NCBI GenBank assembly: GCA_964534995.1
Contig: CAZHSC010000063.1
Span: 1 to 21,412 of the forward strand
Direction of reading: 5' to 3'
DNA length: 21,412 bases
DNA from: JAJTFW01 sp964534995
Lineage (GTDB): Bacteria; Bacteroidota; Bacteroidia; AKYH767-A; OLB10
The translations under genes and the position numbers were made by a program. The notes beneath the pieces were generated by a model, which had not been told where the DNA came from, did not search any database, and saw only the letters and a list, made by a program, of their open reading frames with translations. The first letter of the stretch is position 1. The number at the start of each line of letters is the position of its first letter. Positions 1 through 7,903 of the stretch are shown piece after piece.

Positions 1-111
1 TAATAAAGTAAAATTATTTGTAAATGTCACCAACTATTTTTGGCCCCATTACCTTAACTAATTTGATTCTGGTATTATTTATCTAAAGGAATTGCTTTTT
101 TTCTTTTACGC

Positions 112-870
112 TTAGGCTTCAAATTTTTTCAGATGTACATCCGTGCCATCAAATTCAGCGTACATAAAATGATGGATCCATTCGCCAAGATTGATGTAAC
201 GGCTTCTATTATTCAGTTTGATGTCTAAAGGAAGGTGGCGATGGCCAAATATAAAATAGTCAAAAAATTCCTTCTGTAAAACTTCTTTGGAGTGAATGAT
301 CAGCCATTCTTTGTCTTCTCCTAAAAACACAGCATCATCATCACCGGTTGCGATCCGGCTTTTCTTAGAGAAATACCGCATCAGGCTGATACCGGCATTG
401 GGATGAATCCTGGCAAATAACCATTGTGAGACCGGGCTTGCGAAAACTTTTTTAATAAATTTATATCCCTTGTCACCGGGGCCGAGTCCATCACCATGTC
501 CCAGAAAGAATTTTTTTCCGCAGTAGTCTCTTTGAATGGGTTCACGGTGCAACTGCAGTCCGATTTCATGCGGAAGGTAATCGAAAATCCACATGTCATG
601 GTTTCCGGTGAAGTAATGTATTTCCACGCCGCTGTCCGACAGTTCGGCAAGTTTCCCCAACAGCCGTACATAACCTTTGGGAACCGCGTGCCTGTACTCG
701 AACCAGTAATCAAAAACATCACCCATCAGGTAAAGAATGGCGGCATCGTTGCGGATAAACTCTAACCAGCGGACAATTTTCTTTTCCCTTTCGAGGCTGC
801 TTTTGTAATCGGGTACGCCCAGATGAAAGTCGCTGATGAAATATATTTTTTTCCCCTGAGGTAACTGCAT
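112..870 (-). CDS. lpxH: UDP-2,3-diacylglucosamine diphosphatase (lipid A pathway)
   Basis: This 252-residue calcineurin-like metallophosphoesterase should hydrolyse UDP-2,3-diacylglucosamine to lipid X and UMP at the inner face of the cytoplasmic membrane. The metal-binding motifs are all present in order: SDFHLG (D14, H16), GDVFDYW (D51), GNHD (N90, H91), GHGDG (H125) and GHRH (H210, H212). The length suits the LpxH family. There is no signal peptide, consistent with a peripheral cytoplasmic protein. The ATG at 868-870 lies about 20 nt downstream of a TAnnTTTG element at 892-899, so the gene is probably transcribed on its own although the M1 peptidase gene ends only 38 bp upstream. A generic LpxH-like phosphoesterase of Bacteroidota is the only real alternative. 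Confidence 0.9.
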   Translation of the reverse strand: MQLPQGKKIYFISDFHLGVPDYKSSLEREKKIVRWLEFIRNDAAILYLMGDVFDYWFEYRHAVPKGYVRLLGKLAELSDSGVEIHYFTGNHDMWIFDYLPHEIGLQLHREPIQRDYCGKKFFLGHGDGLGPGDKGYKFIKKVFASPVSQWLFARIHPNAGISLMRYFSKKSRIATGDDDAVFLGEDKEWLIIHSKEVLQKEFFDYFIFGHRHLPLDIKLNNRSRYINLGEWIHHFMYAEFDGTDVHLKKFEA

Positions 871-891
871 GTATGATGCTACTGTTTATGG

Positions 892-899
892 CAAAGGTA
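892..899 (-). promoter_or_regulatory. Bacteroidota -7 promoter element for lpxH
   Basis: On the minus strand this reads TACCTTTG, an exact match to TAnnTTTG. It lies in the 38-bp gap before lpxH, 21 nt before the ATG. No TTTG/TTG -33 box is seen at the expected distance. Confidence 0.55.
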
Positions 900-908
900 A
901 AGATTCCT

Positions 909-3900
909 TTACTGTAATAATTGTTTGCGGATATTTAATGGATTCAGTTTTGAGATATCGAAAACAAAGCGGATCTGTTCGCGGTACCTGATATCGTTGG
1001 TTTCATTGAATTTTTTTATTTCTTCCGACAGCAGTAAGGGGAAATAAATGTCAATCGCATTTTTTGCAATACTGAAACACAATCCGGCATTATAGCTGTA
1101 TCCGGCATCCAGGTCGTATGCTTTCTTAAGATCCGTTTTCAGGTTCTCAGTGGTTCCTATATCGGCATACAGACGTATCGGCAGGGGAACAGGCAAATCC
1201 ACCGACAGGTTTAAAGCAATGATCCAGCTTTTATAAGCACCAAAAGGGGTATAGGCTTTAAAGCTTCCCTGGCGCAGTGCCATTTGCCGGAAGAGGAAGC
1301 CTTCGGTCTCCGTTCTTCCGAAATACCATTCATCATAAGCATAATCATTCGAACCCAGAACGCCGCTCCTGTCGCTGAGGAAAAATCCATAAGCCCCCTG
1401 TACTTTATCCCTAAAGGCATAGCCTCCGAATAAGCGTATATCCGCCGAACGGCCTTTCTTTTTATAGGAGAGACGATAGTTGAATTCGGATTGTATCTTC
1501 CCTACATCTTTACTGGCCTCACCCTGCAGCAGCAAACTCCAGGGGTCAACGGCTCTTTTCTCCCTGAGCGCATAGATGACCCTGTAAAATTCCCTGTAAT
1601 CTCTTGTTTTTACTGCATAAACCGGTCGCACTTCGGTGTTATACAGCACATTTTCTTCCCATAGATGTACCGATTCAATTTGTACATATTGTCGCATCAG
1701 CGAACGCGGCATTTTGTTTTTTATGGTAAAGGTGAGGGAGGGAGAATAACGCAGGTAAGCGAAAGTGCCTTTTACCACTTGTTGCAGGTTCGAGCGGTAA
1801 CTCTCCTGACGGTAGGTGAATTTTCGCAGGCTGTTTGAAAGATGTATTTTACTGAAGATGCTTTTATCCGGATACAGGCTATAGCTGATGATCCCGTTAC
1901 CGTTAAGGCTGTTATCTTCCGTTCCGTACAGGGGAACCAGGTAGTATTCCAATTTTCTGAAGGGAATTACGGAATTATATATCGCTGCGCCGGCCATGAA
2001 TTTATTGTAATTGTTCCAGGCGGCAACAGGAGTTAAAAAGAGAGAGGGGCGGTCGGGCTGGTGCACCTTGGGCAGTAGGTGTATCGCCGGGAAGCATTTT
2101 CGTTTATAACGATTGTTGCGGTGATTTACGTCAAGACTGACCCGGGAGGCATCCGCAATGATATTATTGCAATTTTCACAGGGAATAAAAATATCCTTGT
2201 CTGTATTTTCTTTATCAAACCACTGTTCGTATTTGGGCTTGTCTTTCTGGTAGGCGGTAAGGGAAAAAGGAGCGGCTAAGCCGGATTTTTCGATGACGCG
2301 TACTCTAAAACCAGAGGGGTCATGTCCTTTCTTCAATAATTTAAAATCCTGTTTTTTTGTGGTGGAAAGCAATTCATCAAAAAACCAATCGAGGTTTTTT
2401 CCGCTCACCTGCACAAAGGTGTTTTTGAGGTCCTGTGGTGATGGGTGTCTGAATTTCCAGTCTTCAAAATAGCTTTGCATGCAACGGTTGAACAATGAAT
2501 CGCCCAGATACTTATTGAGATAATAAAATGCCACTGCCGACTTTTTGTATACGATGGTACCGTAATTCAGCTTGGTAAAGGATGTGGCGGCTCCTTTGAC
2601 AGGCTGGTCGCTGTTACTGCTGGCGCTGAGCAGGTATTCGAAGAAGGAAAAGTCCCTGTAATTAAACCTGTGCAATCCGCTCAAACGGCTCAGAAAGCCG
2701 AGGCTGCTGAACTCATTGACATTGCCGAACAATTCAACAGGGTATTTTTCCATGATGGTTTTGCATTCATAGAAAGAATTAATCCCTTCGTCCATCCAGG
2801 GATGTTCCCTTTCATTGCTGCCAAGGATGCCGTAAAACCAGTTGTGGCCTACCTCATGGGTGATGACGGTTTCAAGTATGGCATCCATACCCGATTTGCC
2901 GATAATGGTAATTCCGGGATATTCCATACCGGCTCCTGCCGAAATGGTACCGTCAACGGCAGTGCATTGCCGGTAGGGATAATCGCCCACCCACAGGGAA
3001 TAATAGTAAACGGCATCGTTGATATATTTTATAGATTTTTGCCAGAGTTCAGGCTCCGAATTGGTAAACAGTGCCCAGGTATCCACCTTTTCACCGTTGC
3101 CGGGAAGCTCGACCTCTCCATGTAATACGTGATATCTTTTGTCGGCAAACCAGGCGAAATCATGTATGTTGTTTTGAAAATAACGTATGGTTTTTTCCCG
3201 GGGTGAGGAGGGAGGGAATTTCATTTCTCCCTTCGAATAAGCGGTCTCTTTGGATTTATTGAGCATCCATTCCTTTTCAGCAGTACTGCGTAGTTCACCG
3301 CTCGCACCCACCACATAATTTTCAGGCAAAGTGATGCTTACATCAAAAGATCCGAACTCCGAATAAAATTCTCCCTGGTTAAGGTAGGGCATCGGGTGCC
3401 ATCCATTATTATCATATACTGCCGGTTTGGGATACCATTGCGTTATGGAATAAGCCTGGCCCAGGTGTCCGAGCCGTGAGTAGGAGGCTGAAGGGAGTTT
3501 TACATAGAAAGGGGTCCGGATCATGATACTATCTCCCGGCGTCAGGGCCTGATTCAGATGCAGGACGCAGATATCAGCATGCTCTTTGTCGGGCGTCCAA
3601 CTGATGTATTCCTGGCCGGCGCTGAACCGGAGTGAATCAATATACCCGCGTGATGAATCCGGTGCGAAATAGAGCGAAGCATCACCGCTTTCCAGCATTT
3701 GACGGCATAGCACGGTGGACCTGTCTTTGTAAGCATTGGGCCACAGATGAAACCAAAGTTCATGCAAAGTATCGGGCGAATGGTTGATGTAAAGGATCTC
3801 TATGAAAGCATGCAGGCTGTGCTTCCGGTCATTTAAGGTGACGCTAATTTTATAATGTACTTCCTGCTGGAAGTCATTTCTGTCTGCAGCCATAAGCGGA

Positions 3901-3947
3901 AAATTGAGGAAGAGGAACAGCAGCAGAAACAGAGAACGCATCGTCAT
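909..3947 (-). CDS. Secreted M1-family zinc metallopeptidase with long C-terminal beta-strand-rich domain
   Basis: This 1012-residue protein starts with a hydrophobic signal peptide (about residues 1-20, ending LMAA). The catalytic domain has the M1 hallmarks: a GAGMEYPG segment (338-345) in the place of the GxMEN exopeptidase motif, and HEVGH (364-368) followed after 18 residues by the third zinc ligand E387 in WMDEG. It should act outside the cytoplasm as an aminopeptidase-like enzyme. From about residue 640 the sequence changes to alternating, aromatic-rich stretches with many Tyr/Arg and glycine turns, ending in a short Leu-rich tail, which resembles an outer-membrane barrel. That reading is an inference. 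Two starts (3947, 3941) are possible. A TACATTTG element at 3953-3960 would give a leaderless or very short leader mRNA. Confidence 0.88.
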   Translation of the reverse strand: MTMRSLFLLLFLFLNFPLMAADRNDFQQEVHYKISVTLNDRKHSLHAFIEILYINHSPDTLHELWFHLWPNAYKDRSTVLCRQMLESGDASLYFAPDSSRGYIDSLRFSAGQEYISWTPDKEHADICVLHLNQALTPGDSIMIRTPFYVKLPSASYSRLGHLGQAYSITQWYPKPAVYDNNGWHPMPYLNQGEFYSEFGSFDVSITLPENYVVGASGELRSTAEKEWMLNKSKETAYSKGEMKFPPSSPREKTIRYFQNNIHDFAWFADKRYHVLHGEVELPGNGEKVDTWALFTNSEPELWQKSIKYINDAVYYYSLWVGDYPYRQCTAVDGTISAGAGMEYPGITIIGKSGMDAILETVITHEVGHNWFYGILGSNEREHPWMDEGINSFYECKTIMEKYPVELFGNVNEFSSLGFLSRLSGLHRFNYRDFSFFEYLLSASSNSDQPVKGAATSFTKLNYGTIVYKKSAVAFYYLNKYLGDSLFNRCMQSYFEDWKFRHPSPQDLKNTFVQVSGKNLDWFFDELLSTTKKQDFKLLKKGHDPSGFRVRVIEKSGLAAPFSLTAYQKDKPKYEQWFDKENTDKDIFIPCENCNNIIADASRVSLDVNHRNNRYKRKCFPAIHLLPKVHQPDRPSLFLTPVAAWNNYNKFMAGAAIYNSVIPFRKLEYYLVPLYGTEDNSLNGNGIISYSLYPDKSIFSKIHLSNSLRKFTYRQESYRSNLQQVVKGTFAYLRYSPSLTFTIKNKMPRSLMRQYVQIESVHLWEENVLYNTEVRPVYAVKTRDYREFYRVIYALREKRAVDPWSLLLQGEASKDVGKIQSEFNYRLSYKKKGRSADIRLFGGYAFRDKVQGAYGFFLSDRSGVLGSNDYAYDEWYFGRTETEGFLFRQMALRQGSFKAYTPFGAYKSWIIALNLSVDLPVPLPIRLYADIGTTENLKTDLKKAYDLDAGYSYNAGLCFSIAKNAIDIYFPLLLSEEIKKFNETNDIRYREQIRFVFDISKLNPLNIRKQLLQ

Positions 3948-3952
3948 ACGTC

Positions 3953-3960
3953 CAAATGTA
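3953..3960 (-). promoter_or_regulatory. -7 element of the M1 peptidase gene, 5 nt from ATG
   Basis: The minus strand reads TACATTTG, matching TAnnTTTG, then GACGT and the ATG at 3947. Since this element is centred near -7 in Bacteroidota, transcription would start at or next to the start codon. No -33 TTTG is visible. Confidence 0.5.
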
Positions 3961-3986
3961 TTAAAAAACAGGTTAAAAAAGTCCGT

Positions 3987-5111
3987 TTACACGGAAGCCA
4001 CTTTTTCACCGGCATGTTTCTTTACCATCGTTACGAAATCATCAAACAGATAGGCAGCATCATGGGGACCGGGAGCGGCTTCAGGATGGTATTGTACAGA
4101 AAAGGCGGGCTTCGATCGCATGCGGATGCCTTCAATGGTATGGTCGTTGAGGTTGAGGTGCGTTATTTCAAGTTCACCGGATTGTTCAAGGTCTTCCTGC
4201 TTAACGGCAAAACCATGATTTTGTGAAGTGATTTCACTGCTTCCCTTCACCAGGTTTTTTACCGGGTGGTTGATTCCCCTGTGTCCATGGTGCATTTTAT
4301 AGGTTCTCATTCCACAGGCTTCCGCCAGCAACTGGTGTCCCAGGCAAATGCCGAATAAAGGTATGGAGGCATTAATAATTTGTTTAACGGTTTGTACCAC
4401 ATCGGCCATGGCTGACGGATCTCCTGGGCCGTTAGAGAGCATATACCCGTCTGGCTGCCACTGCTGCATTTCACTGAATGTGCTGTTGTAAGGAAAAACA
4501 CGTACACGGCATCCCCGCTCCGCAAGGCACCGGGCGATATTGTATTTAAAACCTTCATCCAGCAGGGCCACTTTTATTTCTCCGCTGTGATTAAAATCCC
4601 ATGGGGTATTGGAGGATACTTTAGAAGAGAGCTCAAGTCCTTCCATGGAAGGTACTTTGGCCAGTTCTTTTTTCAGGAAGTCAATGTCCTGGCTTTGGGT
4701 ACTGATGATGGCATTCATCGCTCCTTTATTTCTGATATGCCTTACAATAGCCCGTGTATCCACATCCGTAAGTGTAACGAGCTTGTTTTGGATCAGGAAC
4801 TCCTGTATGGTCATGTCACTTTCCTTGCGGGAAGCGAGGGGACTCAGGTTTCTACATATCAGTCCTGCAATACGTACTCCGGAGGATTCCGATTCATCGG
4901 TTTTTATGCCGTAGTTTCCGATATGCACACTGGCCATCACCATGAGTTGACCGGTATAGGAAGGGTCTGTAAAAATTTCCTGATACCCCGTCATCCCTGT
5001 ATTGAAACACAGCTCGCCGGTGGCCATCCCGGTATGCCCTGCGGCTTTGCCGTAAAAAACGGTGCCGTCTTCAAGTAATAATATAGCCGGTGATTTAGGA
5101 GCGTATTTCAT
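3987..5111 (-). CDS. carA: Carbamoyl-phosphate synthase small (glutaminase) subunit
   Basis: From the ATG at 5111 the protein is 374 residues, close to the usual CarA length. It hydrolyses glutamine and passes ammonia to the large subunit CarB for carbamoyl phosphate, which feeds pyrimidine and arginine synthesis. The N-terminal half has the small-subunit domain (LLEDGTVFYGKAAG at 12-25; FNTGMTGYQEIFTDPSY at 36-52). The class I amidotransferase domain has LSNGPGDP, nucleophile C256 in GICLGHQ, SQNHGFA, and H342/E344 in YHPEA. An upstream in-frame TTG at 5144 is an unlikely start because it sits inside the promoter element at 5142-5149. carB is not in the window, so the two subunits are not adjacent downstream here. 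Confidence 0.95.
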   Translation of the reverse strand: MKYAPKSPAILLLEDGTVFYGKAAGHTGMATGELCFNTGMTGYQEIFTDPSYTGQLMVMASVHIGNYGIKTDESESSGVRIAGLICRNLSPLASRKESDMTIQEFLIQNKLVTLTDVDTRAIVRHIRNKGAMNAIISTQSQDIDFLKKELAKVPSMEGLELSSKVSSNTPWDFNHSGEIKVALLDEGFKYNIARCLAERGCRVRVFPYNSTFSEMQQWQPDGYMLSNGPGDPSAMADVVQTVKQIINASIPLFGICLGHQLLAEACGMRTYKMHHGHRGINHPVKNLVKGSSEITSQNHGFAVKQEDLEQSGELEITHLNLNDHTIEGIRMRSKPAFSVQYHPEAAPGPHDAAYLFDDFVTMVKKHAGEKVASV

Positions 5112-5141
5112 ATGGAGAGGAAGAGGATGAATTCTAAAAGG

Positions 5142-5149
5142 CAAAGGTA
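5142..5149 (-). promoter_or_regulatory. -7 promoter element of carA
   Basis: The minus strand reads TACCTTTG, the same octamer as upstream of lpxH and within an identical 10-mer on the plus strand (GCAAAGGTAA). It lies 30 nt before the ATG at 5111 and decides between that start and the longer TTG frame. Confidence 0.55.
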
Positions 5150-5244
5150 AGGAAAAAGGGCTTTCCTTGTATTATGTATAATACTATGAATTACAGATTA
5201 TTGTTTATGGATTCTGTGGAAATTTAATCCCTTTTTCCAGGTCA

Positions 5245-5268
5245 GGATGTCTTCCGGGTGAGACATCC
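5245..5268. repeat. Perfect 8-bp inverted repeat between carA and the RNase H gene
   Basis: GGATGTCT (5245-5252) and AGACATCC (5261-5268) form a perfect 8-bp stem with an 8-nt loop. There is no T-run on either side in either direction, so it is not a typical intrinsic terminator. It lies about 95 bp upstream of the carA promoter element and about 50 bp past the RNase H stop, so it could serve either gene as operator or 3' stem. Confidence 0.4.
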
Positions 5269-5318
5269 GGCTATTAATCCTTATGCAAGCGGGGCAGATA
5301 GGAATAATGGAAAATGCG

Positions 5319-5960
5319 CTATTTTCTGCCAAAATCGGCAGGTATTTCACCCCATATTTCGGTTTCCCATTTCAGGATGGAATTCGGACATGAATGAGCG
5401 GCCAACCAGTTTTCAGCCCTTTGAATAAAATCAAACAGGGCGGCGTTTTTTCTGCCGGGGATGAGTTTAGTGCCGCATTTTTTCTTTTTCACCCAGCCGA
5501 TGGCAATCTTAGAATCGGAATAAATTATTTTATCCGGCAAGTGATGTTTCGTTAATAACGCCATGGCATGTACGATAGCAAGAAATTCACCGATATTGTT
5601 GGTGCCCTCTTCGAAGGGTCCTTTATGAAAGATTTCTTCACCCGTCTGAAAATCCACACCCCGGTATTCCATCAGTCCCGGGTTGCCACTACAGGCGGCA
5701 TCTACGCAAATGGCATTTTTACGGGGCAGTTCTGTTGATCTTTTCCCAGTGGCCGTTACCGTACTTTTTATGGTATCCTTTTTATAAATATGTTTGGCCG
5801 GATGGTCCTGGAAGGCGGCATCCGCTTCTTTTTTTGATGTAAAGGATTTGTATTTCGCGTTGGGAAACCTTTCAATATTTTTCTTGCATTCGTCCCAGCT
5901 GTTATAAACTCCGGGCCGCTTTCCTTCCCAAACAACATAAAACCTGGTTTTTGCTGACAT
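5319..5960 (-). CDS. Ribonuclease HI with N-terminal viroplasmin (Caulimovirus VI) RNA/DNA-hybrid-binding domain
   Basis: This 213-residue protein should cleave the RNA strand of RNA:DNA hybrids. An N-terminal viroplasmin-like domain (about 5-50; FYVVWEGKRPGVYNSWDECK, then the alanine/lysine-rich second half) is followed by a linker and an RNase H fold. Candidate metal-binding residues are D87 (VDAACSGNPG), E125 (NNIGEFLAI), D149 (IYSDSKIAI) and D209 near the C-terminus (IPADFGRK). This is the compact RNase HI layout common in Bacteroidota. The minus strand before the ATG reads TAATTTTA then TCGC, a weak -7-like match at the 4-nt spacing seen elsewhere in the window. The downstream neighbour is carA, 207 bp away, with its own promoter. 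Confidence 0.9.
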   Translation of the reverse strand: MSAKTRFYVVWEGKRPGVYNSWDECKKNIERFPNAKYKSFTSKKEADAAFQDHPAKHIYKKDTIKSTVTATGKRSTELPRKNAICVDAACSGNPGLMEYRGVDFQTGEEIFHKGPFEEGTNNIGEFLAIVHAMALLTKHHLPDKIIYSDSKIAIGWVKKKKCGTKLIPGRKNAALFDFIQRAENWLAAHSCPNSILKWETEIWGEIPADFGRK

Positions 5961-6256
5961 GCGATAAAATTAGATGAAAAAATGCACAGAGGGGATGATC
6001 CGCTTATCGGCGTACCGGGGCTTTGCGCTGCGCGGGGTGTCTTACCCCAATGTTTCTATTGAATCGGCAAATCCATGCGACCTTGTTCTTTTTGGAGACC
6101 TCGAATGTCAGGGTTGGGTAAAAGGACTATTCTTTGTTGGGTATTCTGTTTTTGTCCTGATTTTCTGTCGCTTGTGCGATGGGACAGACACACTCTTTGC
6201 CAAGATTAGGTCTTTGCCTTGGCTTCCCGAAAGGTAAGGGCAGGACGTGTAAGTTG
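5961..6256. other. Gene-poor stretch between the RNase H gene and the decayed DUF4268 gene
   Basis: No convincing gene is seen. A plus-strand 87-codon ORF (5974-6237) has no recognisable family. Its left part is GC-rich and contains a short hairpin (GGGGT 6034-6038 / ACCCC 6044-6048). The minus strand from about 6270 to 6110 continues in frame with the DUF4268 remnant but no longer resembles it. The stretch marks the left edge of an accessory region. Confidence 0.4.
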
Positions 6257-6265
6257 GCAAATGCG
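6257..6265 (+). repeat. Left copy of 9-bp inverted repeat GCAAATGCG
   Basis: GCAAATGCG here and its reverse complement at 6595-6603 flank the decayed DUF4268 reading frame in opposite orientation, about 330 bp apart. Matches outside the 9-bp core are scattered. They may mark the ends of a former cassette or be chance. Confidence 0.35.
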
Positions 6266-6269
6266 TAGC

Positions 6270-6584
6270 ATTCATTATAGTTTTAATATATAGTCTGAAA
6301 GCATTTTCAAACTTTGTTAAATACTCAACGAAAAACTAATTCATTCTTTCCCAATCGTGGTCATTAAATGGGTTTACGTCTTGTAACTCGAATTTTACAC
6401 GGCTCATTTTGTTGTTAGCCAATTCTTCCCAGTCTAATGGTTTGCCGAAAGTTTATTCAACTGCTGCTTTGTTTTTCTATAGTTTTTTGAAATAAGCTTT
6501 ATTTTTCTCTTTACTCGATGTTGAAATACCTAATTCAATTCAAAAGTGTGATTTGGTAATGATAAAAGTAAAGGCCAAGCCACT
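6270..6584 (-). pseudogene. Decayed C-terminal fragment of a DUF4268-like protein (four in-frame stops)
   Basis: One minus-strand frame reads as protein across about 105 codons but is broken by four stop codons: TGA (6540-6542), TAG (6477-6479), TAA (6453-6455) and TAG (6336-6338). Protein-like text runs through each of them without a frameshift: IELGISTSSKEKNKAYFKKL, KNKAAVE, then KPLDWEELANNKMSRVKF and ELQDVNPFNDHDWERMN, then FFVEYLTKFENAFRLYIKT. The order (ELxI, ENKxxFxxL, LDWExLxxxKxSR, DWxxM, FxxxFRxYI) matches my memory of the DUF4268 family, which occurs in nuclease- or restriction-associated proteins. Family naming is from memory, whereas the stops and the shared frame are directly visible. 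No upstream part of the gene is found, so this is a truncated relic. Confidence 0.6.
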
Positions 6585-6594
6585 GTCTTAAACC

Positions 6595-6603
6595 CGCATT
6601 TGC
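6595..6603 (-). repeat. Right copy of 9-bp inverted repeat GCAAATGCG
   Basis: On the minus strand this reads GCAAATGCG within ATAGCAAATGCGGGTTTA. It lies between the end of the barrel-like gene (6626) and the start of the DUF4268 relic, opposite in orientation to 6257-6265. Confidence 0.35.
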
Positions 6604-6625
6604 TATAGCCGAAGTTACAGTCAGT

Positions 6626-7363
6626 TTAGTTCTCCGTTTTCTTAGTCCAAAATAAACTGATAGGATACCTTAGTCCAAGCACTATGCTGTAATAGTCTCC
6701 GTTTGAGAACACAGTCCCAGTTTGTTCAGGACCTTCGTTTATCCAATATTTTACATCAACTTCAACAATTCTTCCAAGTCCGGTTAAATAATTTGCTGCG
6801 AGATAAAGTGCTAATGAATTTTTGAATTTGTATTCTAACGAAACCCCTGTCTCAATTAAACTATAGGTCTTTCTGAGACTATATGTTGACGTGTCTTGTA
6901 TTCTTGTACTGTAATTATGCTGGAGTCCTGAAGTACTTGTAAAACTACTTCCTGATGCACTTGAACCGAAGTCATTATTAATAGCAAAGGTGTAACCTAT
7001 TGTAGTAGTAATATTTAATCTTTCTTTGATTAGATAAAGTCGAGCTTTCAGGCGAAAAGGTATTTGATATGCTAAAAGGGCATTTGACATACTATAACCA
7101 AAATTTCCTTTTATTCTGTAACTTTCTCCGTAGTCATTGATGTAAAAACCTGTTTCACCAATAAATGTCTTGTTTATTTCTTTTCCTATGGTTAGACCAT
7201 AGATAGGGCTAAAAAGAAATGGTTTCGTATAAAGTCCATTACCATTATCCGCATATTGATAGATTTCAAATTTTGGCCCAAATTCAACTCCCACATAAGT
7301 TTTGTTTTGTCCCTTAGACATAAACGGAAGAAGAAATAAAAATATTACAGAAGGCGATTTCAT
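6626..7363 (-). CDS. Putative outer-membrane beta-barrel protein, function unknown
   Basis: This 245-residue protein begins with a short signal peptide (about residues 1-18, ending SKGQ). The rest alternates hydrophobic and polar residues with frequent Gly, Tyr and Asn turns (TYVGVEFGPKFEIYQY, IGYTFAINNDFGSSASGSS, LALYLAANYLTGLGRIVEV) and ends with a strand-like segment before SLFWTKKTEN. This is the usual look of small outer-membrane barrels (porin/PorT/OmpW-like) in Bacteroidota, but I cannot assign a named family. Base composition is clearly more AT-rich than the core genes on either side of the accessory stretch, which suggests recent acquisition. No TAnnTTTG element is seen upstream. The DUF4268 relic lies just downstream. 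Confidence 0.7.
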   Translation of the reverse strand: MKSPSVIFLFLLPFMSKGQNKTYVGVEFGPKFEIYQYADNGNGLYTKPFLFSPIYGLTIGKEINKTFIGETGFYINDYGESYRIKGNFGYSMSNALLAYQIPFRLKARLYLIKERLNITTTIGYTFAINNDFGSSASGSSFTSTSGLQHNYSTRIQDTSTYSLRKTYSLIETGVSLEYKFKNSLALYLAANYLTGLGRIVEVDVKYWINEGPEQTGTVFSNGDYYSIVLGLRYPISLFWTKKTEN

Positions 7364-7480
7364 ATGTTGTCAGTTTAAATAATTATATAGTTTATTAAAA
7401 ATATTAATAATACAACATTATTTCAGCTTTATTTTTTAAATTGGCTGTAACACCCCGACCCATGCCTCCTTTTCCACCTT
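7364..7480. other. AT-rich leader region of the barrel gene
   Basis: This 117-bp stretch is very AT-rich near the gene (TATATAATTATTTAAAC on the minus strand) and should hold the promoter of the barrel-like gene. No standard -7 match is found. Confidence 0.3.
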
Positions 7481-7607
7481 ACCGGGATTCAAAGATAGAA
7501 CAGGGCGCGCAACATAGCAAATGATGCCGTATTTCCTTTCGTGCGCTCTTTAAGTACGGAGGGGAAGGCTCCGGGTAACGGGCTTTCCCCGGGTGCATAT
7601 GGACAGT
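7481..7607 (+). repeat. Diverged 127-bp direct repeat, copy 1
   Basis: This copy aligns without any gap to 8599-8725, an offset of exactly 1118 bp. Counting by hand, about 100 of 127 positions agree. A block covering AAATGATGCCGTATTTCC and the following TTTC is identical, as is GGGCTTTCCCCGGG. Within this copy GGGGAAGG (7561-7568) can pair with CTTTCCCC. Short minus-strand ORFs run through it but have no recognisable family. Confidence 0.75.
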
Positions 7608-7903
7608 TATAAGCCGTAAAGGCGCGGAATCTGTATTTTCTGCATAGCCTGTACGTGAAAGGCAGGATGGTCTGTTGCACAAAACCCTGTCTTGATAATT
7701 ACAATCACGCTGGAACGTTTGGTAAAACGTGGCTAAATATCATTGCTCGAATTTTGCTTCAAACTATACCCTGAACAAACGTTCATGGGCATCTCCTTTA
7801 CGTAATGAACTCCCGTCAACCGCGAGGGTGAACTATCACTTTGAGGGCAGTTTCTATTCCTTTCGTCACTTTTGTCCTTGTCTGAATTTCCAATAAACTA
7901 AGT
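7608..7903. other. Intergenic stretch right of repeat copy 1, no gene seen
   Basis: This 296-bp stretch lies between the first repeat and the 3' end of the VOC gene. It is of mixed composition and has stops in all frames at short intervals. Small ORFs that extend out of the repeat (minus strand, up to 7682) look non-coding. Confidence 0.3.

Noticed and set aside
2670..3125. Plus-strand 151-codon ORF inside the M1 peptidase gene
   Set aside because: It is antisense to the zinc-binding domain with no own signature. It is a shadow of the real gene, as are the plus-strand frames inside carA, the GCS2 gene and the ATP-grasp gene.
5112..5144. Longer carA frame beginning at a TTG
   Set aside because: The TTG lies inside the TACCTTTG promoter element, and the added residues are not part of CarA. 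The ATG at 5111 fits the family N-terminus.
5974..6237. Plus-strand 87-codon ORF left of the DUF4268 relic
   Set aside because: It has no recognisable family, has an odd Cys/Phe/Gly-rich composition and overlaps antisense to relic sequence. It looks like a chance open frame.
6270..6584. Stop-codon readthrough or recoding in the DUF4268-like frame
   Set aside because: All three stop codons occur, four times in about 105 codons, with no upstream part of the gene. Neighbouring genes end normally on TAA, TAG and TGA, so a pseudogene is simpler.
7479..7682. Two overlapping minus-strand ORFs through repeat copy 1
   Set aside because: Between the two repeat copies, differences fall on all codon positions and more than one frame is equally well kept, which fits a non-coding repeat better than a protein.
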